Assembly: GCF_021216655.1 (NCBI RefSeq)
Contig: NZ_CP080437.1
Span: 1,984,001-2,048,000 of the forward strand
DNA length: 64,000 nucleotides
DNA from: Clavibacter michiganensis
GTDB lineage: Bacteria; Actinomycetota; Actinomycetes; Actinomycetales; Microbacteriaceae
Direction of reading: 5' to 3'
Every line of letters starts with the position of its first letter. Position 1 is the stretch's first letter. The position numbers and the translations under genes were made by a program. The notes under the pieces are model-generated. The model was given only the letters and a program-made list of their open reading frames with translations. It was not told where the DNA came from and ran no database searches. Below are positions 33,467-42,705 of the stretch, piece after piece.

Positions 33467-34603
33467 TCAGGCGCCGACGCGCTCCCCGAGCGACGCCCGC
33501 CGCAGCTGCTGCACGTCCGCGTGCACGTCCTCCACGCGCACCCCGGCGACGTGCGACGGGTCGTGCGCGCAGCGCTCGGCGGTCCAGCCGACCTGGGTCA
33601 CGTCGACGCCGCAGACGGGGCAGCGCGTGGTCCAGCCGATGTGGATCCGGTGCCGCGTGCGCCCGAACGCCGCCGCGTTGATCACGTTGCCGAACCAGAA
33701 GACGCCGACGGTGCGCGCGCCGACGGCCTGCGCGAGGTGGCGCGGGCCGCTGTCGTTGCCGAGCACCACGTCGGCGTGCGTGAAGAGGCCGGCGAGCTCG
33801 CCGAGGGTGAGCGCGTCGGCGAGCGAGGTGATCCGCCCGGCCTGCTCCGCGGACAGTCCCTCCCGGCCGAGCGCCACGATGCGCTCGGCGTCCGCGGCGT
33901 CGGTCGCGTCGCCCACGACGACCACCTGCGCGTCGTCCGCGGCGGCCTGGCGCGCGACCTCCGCGAACGACTCGACGGGCCACCGGCGGCGCGGGTCGGT
34001 GGCGCCCGGGTGGATCACGACGAGCCCGCCCGGCGCGCCCGTCACGTGCTCGGACGCGGCCGCCCGCTCGGCGTCGGTCACCTCGACGACCGGCTCCAGG
34101 TCGGCGACGGGCGCCCCCGCGAGCCCCGCGACCTCGAGCCCGCGCAGCACCTCGTGCTGGTAGTAGACGTACGGGATCACGCGCTCGAGCCGCTCGGCGT
34201 CGTCGGTCGCGGTGCCCACGGTGTGCCGGGCGCCGAGCCGCAGCAGGAACGGGTTGGAGTTGCGGCCGCCCCCGTGCACCTGCATGGCGAGGTCGAAGCG
34301 GCGCGCGCGCATCCGGGCCGCGAACGCCTCGATCTCCGCCGGGTCCGGATCCGTGCCGGGCACGTCCCGCACGCCGTGCGCGACCGGCAGCACCTCGATC
34401 TCGTCGGGCCCGCCCGGCCGACCGGCGAGGAGCGCGCGGTGCAGCGGCGTGCCGAGCAGCGTGATCCGCGCCCCCGGGTACGCGGCCTTGAGCGCCGCCA
34501 TCGCGGGCAGCGCGAAGATCAGGTCGCCGAGCCCGCCGCCGCGCAGCACGGCGATGGAGCGGACGTCGGGGAATGTCTCGTGGAGCGGGGCGACGACGGG
34601 CAC
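33467..34603 (-). CDS. Glycosyltransferase family 9 (heptosyltransferase-like)
   Basis: A 378-residue GT9 protein. GTG 34603 is taken as start because GGAGG (34615-34611 on the minus strand) lies 7 bases upstream; the ATG 12 codons earlier has no such site. Motifs: IAVLRGGGLGDLIFALPAMAAL, VVIHPGATDPRRRWPVESFAEV and LGNDSGPRHLAQAVGARTVGVFW (the donor-site D-S-G-x-x-H). The C-terminal part has a Cys cluster (TRCPVCGVDV then ERCAHDPSHV), which may bind zinc. It lies downstream of the LacI gene but is probably a separate unit. The third GT9 domain in the window. Confidence 0.88.
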   Translation of the reverse strand: MPVVAPLHETFPDVRSIAVLRGGGLGDLIFALPAMAALKAAYPGARITLLGTPLHRALLAGRPGGPDEIEVLPVAHGVRDVPGTDPDPAEIEAFAARMRARRFDLAMQVHGGGRNSNPFLLRLGARHTVGTATDDAERLERVIPYVYYQHEVLRGLEVAGLAGAPVADLEPVVEVTDAERAAASEHVTGAPGGLVVIHPGATDPRRRWPVESFAEVARQAAADDAQVVVVGDATDAADAERIVALGREGLSAEQAGRITSLADALTLGELAGLFTHADVVLGNDSGPRHLAQAVGARTVGVFWFGNVINAAAFGRTRHRIHIGWTTRCPVCGVDVTQVGWTAERCAHDPSHVAGVRVEDVHADVQQLRRASLGERVGA

Positions 34604-34688
34604 GGGGCGGCCTCCAGTTCGGGCGGGCGGGTCCCCCACCCCGTTCCCCGCGGCGGCCGCATCGAAACGGCCGCGGGCGGGCGGCGGA

Positions 34689-35747
34689 TCAGCGCGCGTC
34701 GCCCCGCGGCGCCGCCGCGCTCTCGCGCACCACGAGCCGCGTCGGCACGATGCGGTCGCCCGAGGGCTCGCGGCCGTCGAGCATCTCGAGCAGCACCTGC
34801 ATCGAGCGGCGGCCGATCTCGGTGAAGTCCTGGTGCACGGTCGTGAGCGGCGGCCAGAACGAGCTCGACTCCTCGGTGTCGTCGAAGCCGACCACGCTGA
34901 TGTCGCCCGGCACCTCGCGGCCGAGCTCGTGCAGCGCGTGCATGATCCCGAGCGCCATCTGGTCGTTCGCGGCGACGATGCCCGTGATGTCGGCGCGCTG
35001 CCCGAGCTCCTTGCCGATGCGGTAGCCCGACGCCGTGGTCCAGTCGCCCTGCGCGGGATCCTCCGGCTGGAGCCCGGCGTCGAGCATGGTCGCGCGCCAC
35101 TCGGCCGCGCGGCGGGCCGCCGAGTAGGAGGTGGAGGGGCCGGCGACGTGCACGATCGCGGTGTGCCCGAGATCCAGCAGGTGCTGCGTCACGAGCCGCG
35201 TGCCCTGCTCCTGGTCGGTGTCCACCACCACGAACGGGTCGCCCGCGTCGGAGTCGATGATCACGACGGGCAGCCCCACGGGGATGATCACGTCGGCCCG
35301 GTCGAGCATGTGCGCCTCGATGATGATGACGACCCCGTCGACCGCCTCCTCCTGCAGCCGGCTGAACGCCCCGGCCACCTCGCCCTCGGTCGGATGCGGC
35401 ACCGGCATCAGCGTGATCGTGTACCCGGCGCCGGACGCGGCCGTGACGATCGCGTCGAGCGTGCGCATGTTGCCGAGGGTGGAGAGCGTGAACATGATGA
35501 TGCCGATGCTGCGGAAGCGCCCGGTCTTCAGCGCCCGCGCGGCGCTGTTCGGCCGGTAGCCGAGCTCGGCCATCGCGTCCATCACCCGCTGCCGGGTCGA
35601 GGCCTCCACGTTCTGCGCCCCGTTGGACACCCGGGACACCGTCTGGGCCGACACCCCGGCGTGCGCGGCGACGTCGGCCATCGACACGGTGCGGCCGCCG
35701 GGCGTGCGCCGGCCACCCGACTTGACGGCCGACGGTGGAGATGTCAT
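34689..35747 (-). CDS. LacI family transcriptional repressor
   Basis: A 352-residue LacI-type repressor. The HTH is at about 23-47 (MADVAAHAGVSAQTVSRVSNG) followed by the hinge region RPNSAARALKTGRF and a periplasmic-binding-like effector domain (IGIIMFTLSTLG, VVIIIEAHM, GIVAANDQMALGIMHAL, ISVVGFDDTEESSSF). ATG 35747 is used, with ATG 35759 possible. No clear ribosome site precedes either. It is divergent from a sugar ABC transporter/GH35 operon, with a perfect 14-bp palindrome between them. It most likely represses that operon until a galactoside-type inducer binds. Confidence 0.93.
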   Translation of the reverse strand: MTSPPSAVKSGGRRTPGGRTVSMADVAAHAGVSAQTVSRVSNGAQNVEASTRQRVMDAMAELGYRPNSAARALKTGRFRSIGIIMFTLSTLGNMRTLDAIVTAASGAGYTITLMPVPHPTEGEVAGAFSRLQEEAVDGVVIIIEAHMLDRADVIIPVGLPVVIIDSDAGDPFVVVDTDQEQGTRLVTQHLLDLGHTAIVHVAGPSTSYSAARRAAEWRATMLDAGLQPEDPAQGDWTTASGYRIGKELGQRADITGIVAANDQMALGIMHALHELGREVPGDISVVGFDDTEESSSFWPPLTTVHQDFTEIGRRSMQVLLEMLDGREPSGDRIVPTRLVVRESAAAPRGDAR

Positions 35748-35765
35748 GGTTGCGAGCATCACAGA

Positions 35766-35779
35766 TGTTTGCGCAAACA
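35766..35779. promoter_or_regulatory. LacI-family operator
   Basis: TGTTTGCGCAAACA is a perfect 14-bp palindrome with the central CG usual for LacI-type sites. It lies 19 bp upstream of the lacI-type start and 78 bp before the first permease gene, where it can control both promoters. Confidence 0.8.
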
Positions 35780-35856
35780 CCCAATCGCCCCGAAAGGGGT
35801 GACGGCCCTCCCCCGGGGGCTGGATGCGCGGAGATCCCCCGACGAAGTGGAACAAC

Positions 35857-36798
35857 ATGACGACGATGTCGACCTCGGCCACCCGGCCGAAGGCGCCCGA
35901 CGCGGCCCGCCCGAGCGGTCCCCCGATGCGACGCGACAAGCGACGCTGGACCGGACTGGGCTTCGTCGCCCCGTTCCTCGTGGTCTTCCTCGTCGTCCTC
36001 ATCGCGCCCGTCGGCTACTCGATCTACCTCAGCCTGTTCCAGGAGCGGATGATCGGCGGCAACTCGTTCGTCGGCATCGCGAACTACACGCAGGCGCTCA
36101 ACGACCCGAACTTCTGGGACGCGCTCGGCCGCGTCGCCCTGTTCCTCGTCGTGCAGGTGCCGATCATGCTCTTCATCGCCCTGTTCGCGGCCCTCGCGCT
36201 CGACTCGGCCCGGCTGCACTTCACGGCGTTCTTCCGCATCTCGATCTTCCTGCCCTACGCCGTCCCCGCGGTCGTCGCGGCGCTCATGTGGGGCTTCATC
36301 TACGGCAACCGCTTCGGCCTCGTCGGCAACGTCGAGCAGGCCACCGGCTGGGACCTCCCCGACCTGCTCTCGCAGAGCTGGATCCTCGCGTCGATCGGCA
36401 ACATCGTCACGTGGGAGTTCGTCGGCTACAACATGCTGCTGTTCTACGCGGCCCTCCGCGTCATCTCGCCCGACCTCTACGAGGCCGCCGAGCTCGACGG
36501 CGCGGGCCCGTTCCGCATCATCACCGGCATCAAGCTCCCCGCCATCCGCGGCGCGCTCGTCATCGGCGTGATCTTCTCCATCATCGGCAGCTTCCAGCTC
36601 TTCAACGAGCCGAACATCCTGCAGACGCTGGCGCCGAACGCGATCAGCTCGTACTTCACCCCGAACATGTACGCGTACAACCTGTCCTTCGCGGGACAGC
36701 AGTTCAACTACTCCGCCGCCATCGCGATCATCATGGGCGTCCTGACGATGGTGGTCGCCTACGTGGTGCAGCTCGTCGGCACCCGGAAGGACAGCTGA
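35857..36798 (+). CDS. Sugar ABC transporter permease (CUT1, MalF-like)
   Basis: A 313-residue membrane protein with six helices. The cytoplasmic loop with the EAA motif reads EAAELDGAGPFRIITGIKLPAI (residues about 210-231), which docks the ATPase. N-terminal residues 1-30 are basic and Pro-rich. It starts at ATG 35857 (a second ATG follows at 35866) and is the first gene of the LacI-controlled operon. No ATP-binding gene is in the operon, so a shared MsiK-type ATPase encoded elsewhere is expected, as is common in actinobacteria. Confidence 0.93.
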   Translation: MTTMSTSATRPKAPDAARPSGPPMRRDKRRWTGLGFVAPFLVVFLVVLIAPVGYSIYLSLFQERMIGGNSFVGIANYTQALNDPNFWDALGRVALFLVVQVPIMLFIALFAALALDSARLHFTAFFRISIFLPYAVPAVVAALMWGFIYGNRFGLVGNVEQATGWDLPDLLSQSWILASIGNIVTWEFVGYNMLLFYAALRVISPDLYEAAELDGAGPFRIITGIKLPAIRGALVIGVIFSIIGSFQLFNEPNILQTLAPNAISSYFTPNMYAYNLSFAGQQFNYSAAIAIIMGVLTMVVAYVVQLVGTRKDS

Positions 36799-36800
36799 CC

Positions 36801-37751
36801 GTGTCGACCCTCACCGGAACCCCCCTCGCCGCGCCCGACGCCGGCACGCCCGTCCGCGACGCCCCGGCGGAGCGCACCCCGAAGCGCCGCAAGAGCGCCG
36901 GCGCTCCGCGCGAGCGCCGCAGCATCGTGCTCACGCTCGTCATGGCGCTGCTGCTCATCTACTCCGTGCTCCCGCTGTTCTGGCTCCTGGTCAACTCGAC
37001 CAAGACGCAGGACGCGCTGTTCAGCTCGTTCGGCCTCTGGTTCTCGGGCGACTTCGCGCTGTGGGACAACATCCAGGGCGTGCTGACCTACGGCAACGGC
37101 GAGTTCGTCCGCTGGCTCGGCAACACGCTGATCTACGTGGTCGTCGGAGCGGGCGGCGCCACGCTGCTCGCGACCCTCGCGGGCTACGGCCTGGCGAAGT
37201 TCGACTTCCCCGGCAAGAAGATCGTGTTCGCGGTGGTGCTCGGCGCCGTCGCGATCCCCGGCACGGCCCTCGCGGTGCCGACCTTCCTGCTGTTCAGCCA
37301 GATGGGCCTCACGAACACCCCGTGGGCGATCATCCTGCCGTCGCTCATCAGCCCCTTCGGGCTGTACCTCATCTGGACCTACGCGGTCGACTCGGTGCCC
37401 GAGGAGATCCTCGAGGCCGCCCGTATCGACGGGTCGAGCGAGATCCGCACCTTCTTCACGATCAGCCTGCGGCTCCTGTCGCCCGGCCTCATCACGGTGC
37501 TGCTGTTCTCGATCGTCGCCACCTGGAACAACTACTTCCTGCCCCTGATCATGCTGAGCGACTCCCGCTGGTACCCCCTCACCGTGGGGCTCAACCAGTG
37601 GAACGCGCAGTCCACCACCGTGGGCGGCCAGCCGATCTACAACCTCGTCATCACGGGCTCGTTCCTCGCGATCATCCCGATCGTGATCGCGTTCCTCTTC
37701 CTCCAGCGCTACTGGCAGTCCGGCCTCTCGGCCGGCGGCGTCAAGGCGTAG
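36801..37751 (+). CDS. Sugar ABC transporter permease (CUT1, MalG-like)
   Basis: A 316-residue six-helix permease from GTG 36801, two bases after the stop of the partner permease. After a 38-residue basic tail come the helices and the EAA loop EEILEAARIDGSSEIRTFFTISLRLLSPG. It forms the heterodimeric channel with the upstream permease and receives sugar from the lipoprotein encoded next. Confidence 0.93.
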   Translation: MSTLTGTPLAAPDAGTPVRDAPAERTPKRRKSAGAPRERRSIVLTLVMALLLIYSVLPLFWLLVNSTKTQDALFSSFGLWFSGDFALWDNIQGVLTYGNGEFVRWLGNTLIYVVVGAGGATLLATLAGYGLAKFDFPGKKIVFAVVLGAVAIPGTALAVPTFLLFSQMGLTNTPWAIILPSLISPFGLYLIWTYAVDSVPEEILEAARIDGSSEIRTFFTISLRLLSPGLITVLLFSIVATWNNYFLPLIMLSDSRWYPLTVGLNQWNAQSTTVGGQPIYNLVITGSFLAIIPIVIAFLFLQRYWQSGLSAGGVKA

Positions 37752-37812
37752 CGCCCTCCGACAGCACCTCCGCACCTCCCCTCACCACCACGAAGAAGTG
37801 AAAGGCACCACC

Positions 37813-39168
37813 ATGTCCATCTCGTTCCCCCGCAGGGCGAAGCGCGCCATCGCGCTCGGCCTCGGCATCGTCCTCGCGGGCTCCCTCGCGGCGTGCTCGT
37901 CCGGATCCGGCGGCGGCGCCAGCGCCGACTCCGCCAGCGCCGACGACCTCGCGAAGGCCCTCGACACGCAGTCCTCCATCACCGTCTGGGGCTGGGCCCC
38001 CGCGATCAAGCCGATCGCCGAGGCGTTCGAGAAGGAGCACCCGAAGATCACGGTCGACGTGCAGAACGTCGGCACCGGCGCCGACCAGTACACGAAGCTC
38101 CAGAACGCCATCAAGGCGGGCAAGGGCGCTCCCGACGTGGCGCAGATCGAGTACTTCGCGATCCCGCAGTTCGCGCTCGGCAAGTCCCTCGCCGACCTCT
38201 CCGGCTACGGCTACACGGACCTCAAGGACCAGTTCACGGCGTCCACCTGGAACGCGGTCACCGAGGGCGACGCCCTCTACGCGCTGCCGCAGGACTCGGG
38301 CCCCATGGCGATGTTCTACCGCCAGGACATCTTCGACAAGTACCAGATCGCCGTCCCCACCACGTGGGACGAGTACGTGGCCGCCGCGGAGAAGATGCAC
38401 GCCGCCGACCCGAATCAGTACATCACCAGCGACTCCGGCGACGCCGGCTTCACCACGAGCATGATCTGGCAGGCCGGCGGCCACCCCTACAAGGTCGACG
38501 GCGACAAGGTCACCATCGACATGCAGGACGCGGGCGCCAAGAAGTACACGGCCATGTGGAACCAGCTCGTCGCCAACGGCTCGCTCGCCCAGACCCCCGG
38601 CTGGACCGACGAGTGGTTCCGCGGCCTCGGCGACGGATCCATCGCCACGCTGATCACCGGCGCCTGGATGCCCGGCAACCTCGAGGCGCAGGCCACCGAG
38701 GGCTCCGGCCAGTGGCGCGTCGCCCCCATGCCGCAGTACACCGCGGGTGACACCGCGACCGCGGAGAGCGGTGGATCCTCCATCGCCGTCATGCAGCAGT
38801 CCCAGAACAAGCTCGTCGCGGCGGAGTTCGCGAAGTTCACGACGGCCGACGAGCAGGGTCGCCAGATCTCGTTCGACGCCGGTGGATTCCCCTCCACCAC
38901 GGCGGACCTGAACAGCGACGAGTTCCTCAACGAGACGCCCGAGTACTTCGGCGGCCAGAAGATCAACGAGGTGCTCAGCGCGGCCTCGAAGGAGGTCGTC
39001 CCGGACTGGCAGTACCTGCCCTTCCAGGTCTACACGAACAGCATCTTCAGCGACTCGGCCTCGTCCGCGTACTCCAACGGCACGTCGCTCGACCCCGTCC
39101 TCGAGGCGTGGGGCAAGGCGGCCGCCGAGTACGGCCAGCAGCAGGGCTTCACCGTCGACGTGAAGTAG
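37813..39168 (+). CDS. Sugar ABC transporter substrate-binding lipoprotein
   Basis: A 451-residue extracellular binding protein. The signal peptide ends in lipobox LAAC with Cys28, followed by a Ser/Gly/Ala linker. The mature part has the CUT1 pattern: ITVWGWAPAIKPIAEAFEKEHP, GKGAPDVAQIEYFAI, ALPQDSGPMAMFYRQDIFDKY and TLITGAWMPGNLEAQ. ATG 37813 follows AAAGG; GTG 37798 is a weaker option. It delivers an oligosaccharide, probably a galactoside in view of the GH35 gene downstream. A hairpin right after it would give higher expression than the enzyme gene. Confidence 0.93.
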   Translation: MSISFPRRAKRAIALGLGIVLAGSLAACSSGSGGGASADSASADDLAKALDTQSSITVWGWAPAIKPIAEAFEKEHPKITVDVQNVGTGADQYTKLQNAIKAGKGAPDVAQIEYFAIPQFALGKSLADLSGYGYTDLKDQFTASTWNAVTEGDALYALPQDSGPMAMFYRQDIFDKYQIAVPTTWDEYVAAAEKMHAADPNQYITSDSGDAGFTTSMIWQAGGHPYKVDGDKVTIDMQDAGAKKYTAMWNQLVANGSLAQTPGWTDEWFRGLGDGSIATLITGAWMPGNLEAQATEGSGQWRVAPMPQYTAGDTATAESGGSSIAVMQQSQNKLVAAEFAKFTTADEQGRQISFDAGGFPSTTADLNSDEFLNETPEYFGGQKINEVLSAASKEVVPDWQYLPFQVYTNSIFSDSASSAYSNGTSLDPVLEAWGKAAAEYGQQQGFTVDVK

Positions 39169-39184
39169 CACCACCGATCGACCC

Positions 39185-39218
39185 GAGGGGAGGTGCGACG
39201 CGAGTCGCGCCTCCCCTC
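39185..39218 (+). terminator. Hairpin between binding-protein and GH35 genes (attenuator/terminator)
   Basis: GAGGGGAGGTGCGAC (39185-39199) and GTCGCGCCTCCCCTC (39204-39218) pair over 15 bp with one mismatch around GCGA. It starts 16 bp after the binding-protein stop and ends 31 bp before the GH35 ATG. It may terminate part of the transcripts or protect the upstream mRNA from 3' decay. Confidence 0.75.
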
Positions 39219-39249
39219 TCCCATGCCCTCCCTCACGCAAGGACACGAC

Positions 39250-41049
39250 ATGCCCGGCCTCCCCGCCTCCAGCACCCGCTTCCGCATCGGCGCCGACGAC
39301 TTCGAGCTCGACGGCCGCCCGCACCGCGTCATCGCGGGCGCGCTCCACTACTTCCGCGTGCACCCCGACCAGTGGGCCGACCGGATCCGCAAGGCCCGCC
39401 TCATGGGGCTCGACACCATCGAGACGTACGTCGCCTGGAACGCCCACTCGCCCGAGCGCGGCGCCTTCGACACGAGCGCCGGCCTCGACCTCGGCCGCTT
39501 CCTCGACCTCGTGCACGCGGAGGGCATGCACGCGATCGTGCGCCCCGGCCCCTACATCTGCGCCGAGTGGGACGGCGGCGGGCTGCCGGGCTGGCTGTTC
39601 GAGGATCCCGCGGTGGGCGTCCGTCGCAGCGAGCCGCTGTACCTCGCGGCCGTCGACGAGTTCCTCCGCCGCGTCTACGAGATCGTCGCGCCGCGGCAGA
39701 TCGACATGGGCGGTCCCGTGATCCTCGTGCAGATCGAGAACGAGTACGGCGCGTACGGCGACGACGCCGACTACCTCCGCCACCTCGTCGACCTCACGCG
39801 CGAGTCCGGCATCATCGTGCCTCTGACGACCGTCGACCAGCCGACCGACGAGATGCTCTCGCGCGGCAGCCTCGACGAGCTGCACCGCACCGGATCCTTC
39901 GGCTCGCGCGCCACCGAGCGCCTCGCGACCCTCCGCCGCCACCAGCCCACCGGCCCGCTCATGTGCAGCGAGTTCTGGGACGGCTGGTTCGACCACTGGG
40001 GCGAGCACCACCACACGACCTCGGCGTCCGACGCCGCCGCCGAGCTGGACGCGCTGCTCGCCGCGGGTGCCTCCGTCAACATCTACATGTTCCACGGCGG
40101 CACGAACTTCGGCTTCACGAACGGCGCCAACCACAAGGGCACGTACCAGTCGCACGTCACCTCGTACGACTACGACGCCCCGCTCGACGAGACCGGATCC
40201 CCCACAGCGAAGTTCTTCGCCTTCCGCGACGTGATCGCGCGCTACCGGTCCGTCCCCGACGAGGTGCCGGCGATGCGCGGCGACGCGCCCGCGTTCGAGG
40301 TCGCGTTCGACGCGGCCGTGCCGCTGGCCGACCTGGTGCCGGACGATGCCGCTGCCTGGCGCGCGACCGACGCCGTGCCGTCGATGGATCAGCTCGGCGT
40401 CTTCCGCGGGTTCGCGCTGCACCGGGTGGAGCTGCCCGCGTCGACCCGCACGCGCGTGCTCGCGTTCGGCGAGGTGCGCGACCGGGCCGTGGTGTCGGTC
40501 GACGGCGTGCGGATCGGCGTGATCCAGCGCGACCAGCACGAGACCGCGATCGCCGTGCCGCCCGGCCGGATCCTCGAGGTGCTCGTGGAGGACCAGGGGC
40601 GCGTGAACTACGGCGTGCGGATCGGCGAGGCGAAGGGGCTCATCGGGCCGGCGACGCTGGACGGCGTCGAGCTCACCGGCTGGGCGAGCGTGCCGCTGGA
40701 CCTGGACGCGATGGCTGGTTCGGTGTCGTCCGCTGCGTCCTTGGCTGGAGCCTCCGTCGCGGAGCCGGTCCGCTTCCTCGACGGGCCCGTGCTCGCGCAC
40801 GCGTCCCTCGAGATGGACGCGCCCGCCGACCTCTTCCTCGACACGCGCTCGTGGGGCAAGGGCGTCGCCTTCGTCAACGGCTTCGCGCTCGGCCGTCACT
40901 GGACCCGCGGGCCGCAGCACACGCTCTACGTGCCGGGCGCGCAGCTCCGCGCGGGCCGCAACGACCTCGTCGTGTTCGAGACGGGCGCGGCGGCGGATCC
41001 GGTCGTGGCGTTCCTGGCGCAGCCGGAGCTGGGGCACCTCGAGTCGTGA
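39250..41049 (+). CDS. Glycoside hydrolase family 35 beta-galactosidase
   Basis: A 599-residue GH35 enzyme. The N-terminal TIM barrel has the acid/base Glu165 in QIENEYGAYG and the nucleophile Glu241 in CSEFWDGWFDHW, plus IRPG-like IVRPGPYICAEWDGGGLPGW and MFHGGTNFGF. The C-terminal beta-domains (from about 380) include LDTRSWGKGVAFVNGFALGRHWTRGPQHTLYVP, typical of the family. No signal peptide, so it hydrolyses imported beta-galactosides in the cytoplasm. ATG 39250 follows AAGGA; ATG codons farther upstream lie in the hairpin region. Confidence 0.94.
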   Translation: MPGLPASSTRFRIGADDFELDGRPHRVIAGALHYFRVHPDQWADRIRKARLMGLDTIETYVAWNAHSPERGAFDTSAGLDLGRFLDLVHAEGMHAIVRPGPYICAEWDGGGLPGWLFEDPAVGVRRSEPLYLAAVDEFLRRVYEIVAPRQIDMGGPVILVQIENEYGAYGDDADYLRHLVDLTRESGIIVPLTTVDQPTDEMLSRGSLDELHRTGSFGSRATERLATLRRHQPTGPLMCSEFWDGWFDHWGEHHHTTSASDAAAELDALLAAGASVNIYMFHGGTNFGFTNGANHKGTYQSHVTSYDYDAPLDETGSPTAKFFAFRDVIARYRSVPDEVPAMRGDAPAFEVAFDAAVPLADLVPDDAAAWRATDAVPSMDQLGVFRGFALHRVELPASTRTRVLAFGEVRDRAVVSVDGVRIGVIQRDQHETAIAVPPGRILEVLVEDQGRVNYGVRIGEAKGLIGPATLDGVELTGWASVPLDLDAMAGSVSSAASLAGASVAEPVRFLDGPVLAHASLEMDAPADLFLDTRSWGKGVAFVNGFALGRHWTRGPQHTLYVPGAQLRAGRNDLVVFETGAAADPVVAFLAQPELGHLES

Positions 41050-41154
41050 TCCGCGCCTCCGTGTGAGCAGCGGGGGAAGTGGGTACGGGCCGGGTGGCGC
41101 GCGAGCGCATCCACCCGCGGATCCCCGTGGGCCGCCGACCCCGCGAGGAGACCC

Positions 41155-42705
41155 GTGACCACCGACACCGCACTCGACATCGACGGCCTCATCGACCCCG
41201 CGGACGCCGAGGCCGGACCCGGGACGCTGCGGATCACGGATCCGCGCGACGGGTCGCTCGTGGGCGACATCGACGCGTCGACGCCCGACGAGGTCTACGC
41301 CGCGGTCCGCCGGTCGGTGGACGCGTCCGCCGCGTGGGCCGCGACGCCGCCCGCCCAGCGCGGCCAGGCCGTGCGCCGCGCCGCCCACGCGCTGGCCGAG
41401 CGCGCGGAGGAGCTGGCCGAGCTCAACGAGCGCGAGACCGGCAAGCCGCGCGGCGACGCGCTCGGCGGCGTCGGCGCGGGCGTGGACACGCTGCTGCAGT
41501 ACTCCGAGCTCGGGCCCGTCCACCGCGGGAAGAGCCTCCTCGGCACCCTCCCGGCCGTCGACTTCTCGGTCCCGCGGCCGCGCGGCGTCACGGTCGCGCT
41601 CACGCCGTGGAACGACCCGGTGGCGGTGGCAGCGGGGATCATCGGCGCGGCGCTCGTGATGGGCAACACCGTGGTCCACAAGCCGAGCGAGCGCTGCCCG
41701 CACACCGGCGAGCTGCTCGGCCGGATCCTCGCCGAGGCCCTGCCCGACGGCGTGCTCGTCTCCGTGGTCGGCGGCGGCGACGTCGGCGACCGGCTCGTCG
41801 CGCACGAGGGCACGCGCGTGGTCGCGCACGTCGGATCCACCGCCGCCGGCGAGGCCATCGCGCGCCGTGCCGCCGGGACCCCCACGCACGTGATCCGCGA
41901 GAACGGCGGCAACGACCCGCTCCTCGTCGACGCGGGCGTCGATCCCGCGTGGGCGGCCGCGCAGGCCGCCCTCGGCTCATTCGCCAACGCCGGCCAGATC
42001 TGCACCTCGGTCGAGCGGATCTACGTGCACCGCGACATCGCCGACCGCTTCACCGCCGCGCTCGTCGCGGAGGCCGAGCGCTGGAACTCCTCCGGCGACC
42101 TCGGCCCGCTGGTCGACGGGCGCATGCGCGACGCCGTGCACGAGCAGGTCGCGGAGGCGCTCACCGAGGGCGCCCGCGCGCTCGTCGGCGGGCACGTGCC
42201 CGACGGCCCCGGATCCCGCTACCCCGCCACCGTGCTCGTGGACTGCACCGCCGACATGACCGTGATGACGGCCGAGACCTTCGGCCCGGTCGCGGCCGTG
42301 CAGGTCGTCGCGGACTTCGACGAGGCGCTCGCCCGCGCATCCGACGACCGGTACGGGCTCGCCGCGAGCGTGCTGACCGCGTCGATGGAGCACGCGCAGC
42401 GCGCCGCGGCCGAGCTGCCCGTCGGCACGATCAAGGTCAACGGCGTCTTCGGCGGCGCACCCGGCGGGGCCGCGCAGCCCCGCGGCCGCAGCGGATCGGG
42501 CTTCGGCTACGGCCCCGAGCTGCTCGACGAGATGAGCACCACGACCGTCGTGCACCTGGGGCTGCCCGTGCTCGACGCGGGCGATCCGCACGCCGCGACC
42601 GCCCCGGCGGAGGCGGCCGCGGGATCCGCTCGAGCCGGCGCGGGCGACACGCCGCTCGTCGACGCGCCGGTCGAGCCCGCCTCCACCGCGGACGACGCGC
42701 GATGA
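41155..42705 (+). CDS. Aldehyde dehydrogenase family protein
   Basis: A 516-residue NAD(P)-dependent aldehyde dehydrogenase from GTG 41155 after GCGAGGAGACCC. Motifs: VALTPWNDPVAVAAG (cofactor and oxyanion Asn), VVHKPSERCP, general base Glu249 in RENGGNDPLLV, and nucleophile Cys283 in AGQICTSV. The last 45 residues are a disordered Ala/Asp tail. It overlaps the HldE gene by ATGA, so the two are co-translated. In a pathway with heptose nucleotide synthesis it might act on a sugar aldehyde, but no substrate can be read from the sequence. Confidence 0.9.
   Translation: MTTDTALDIDGLIDPADAEAGPGTLRITDPRDGSLVGDIDASTPDEVYAAVRRSVDASAAWAATPPAQRGQAVRRAAHALAERAEELAELNERETGKPRGDALGGVGAGVDTLLQYSELGPVHRGKSLLGTLPAVDFSVPRPRGVTVALTPWNDPVAVAAGIIGAALVMGNTVVHKPSERCPHTGELLGRILAEALPDGVLVSVVGGGDVGDRLVAHEGTRVVAHVGSTAAGEAIARRAAGTPTHVIRENGGNDPLLVDAGVDPAWAAAQAALGSFANAGQICTSVERIYVHRDIADRFTAALVAEAERWNSSGDLGPLVDGRMRDAVHEQVAEALTEGARALVGGHVPDGPGSRYPATVLVDCTADMTVMTAETFGPVAAVQVVADFDEALARASDDRYGLAASVLTASMEHAQRAAAELPVGTIKVNGVFGGAPGGAAQPRGRSGSGFGYGPELLDEMSTTTVVHLGLPVLDAGDPHAATAPAEAAAGSARAGAGDTPLVDAPVEPASTADDAR

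Noticed and set aside
37741..41889. A 1382-codon open frame on the minus strand opposite the transporter and GH35 genes
   Set aside because: Its Arg/Gly/Val/His-rich translation is an antisense shadow of high-GC genes; the plus strand encodes clear protein families there.
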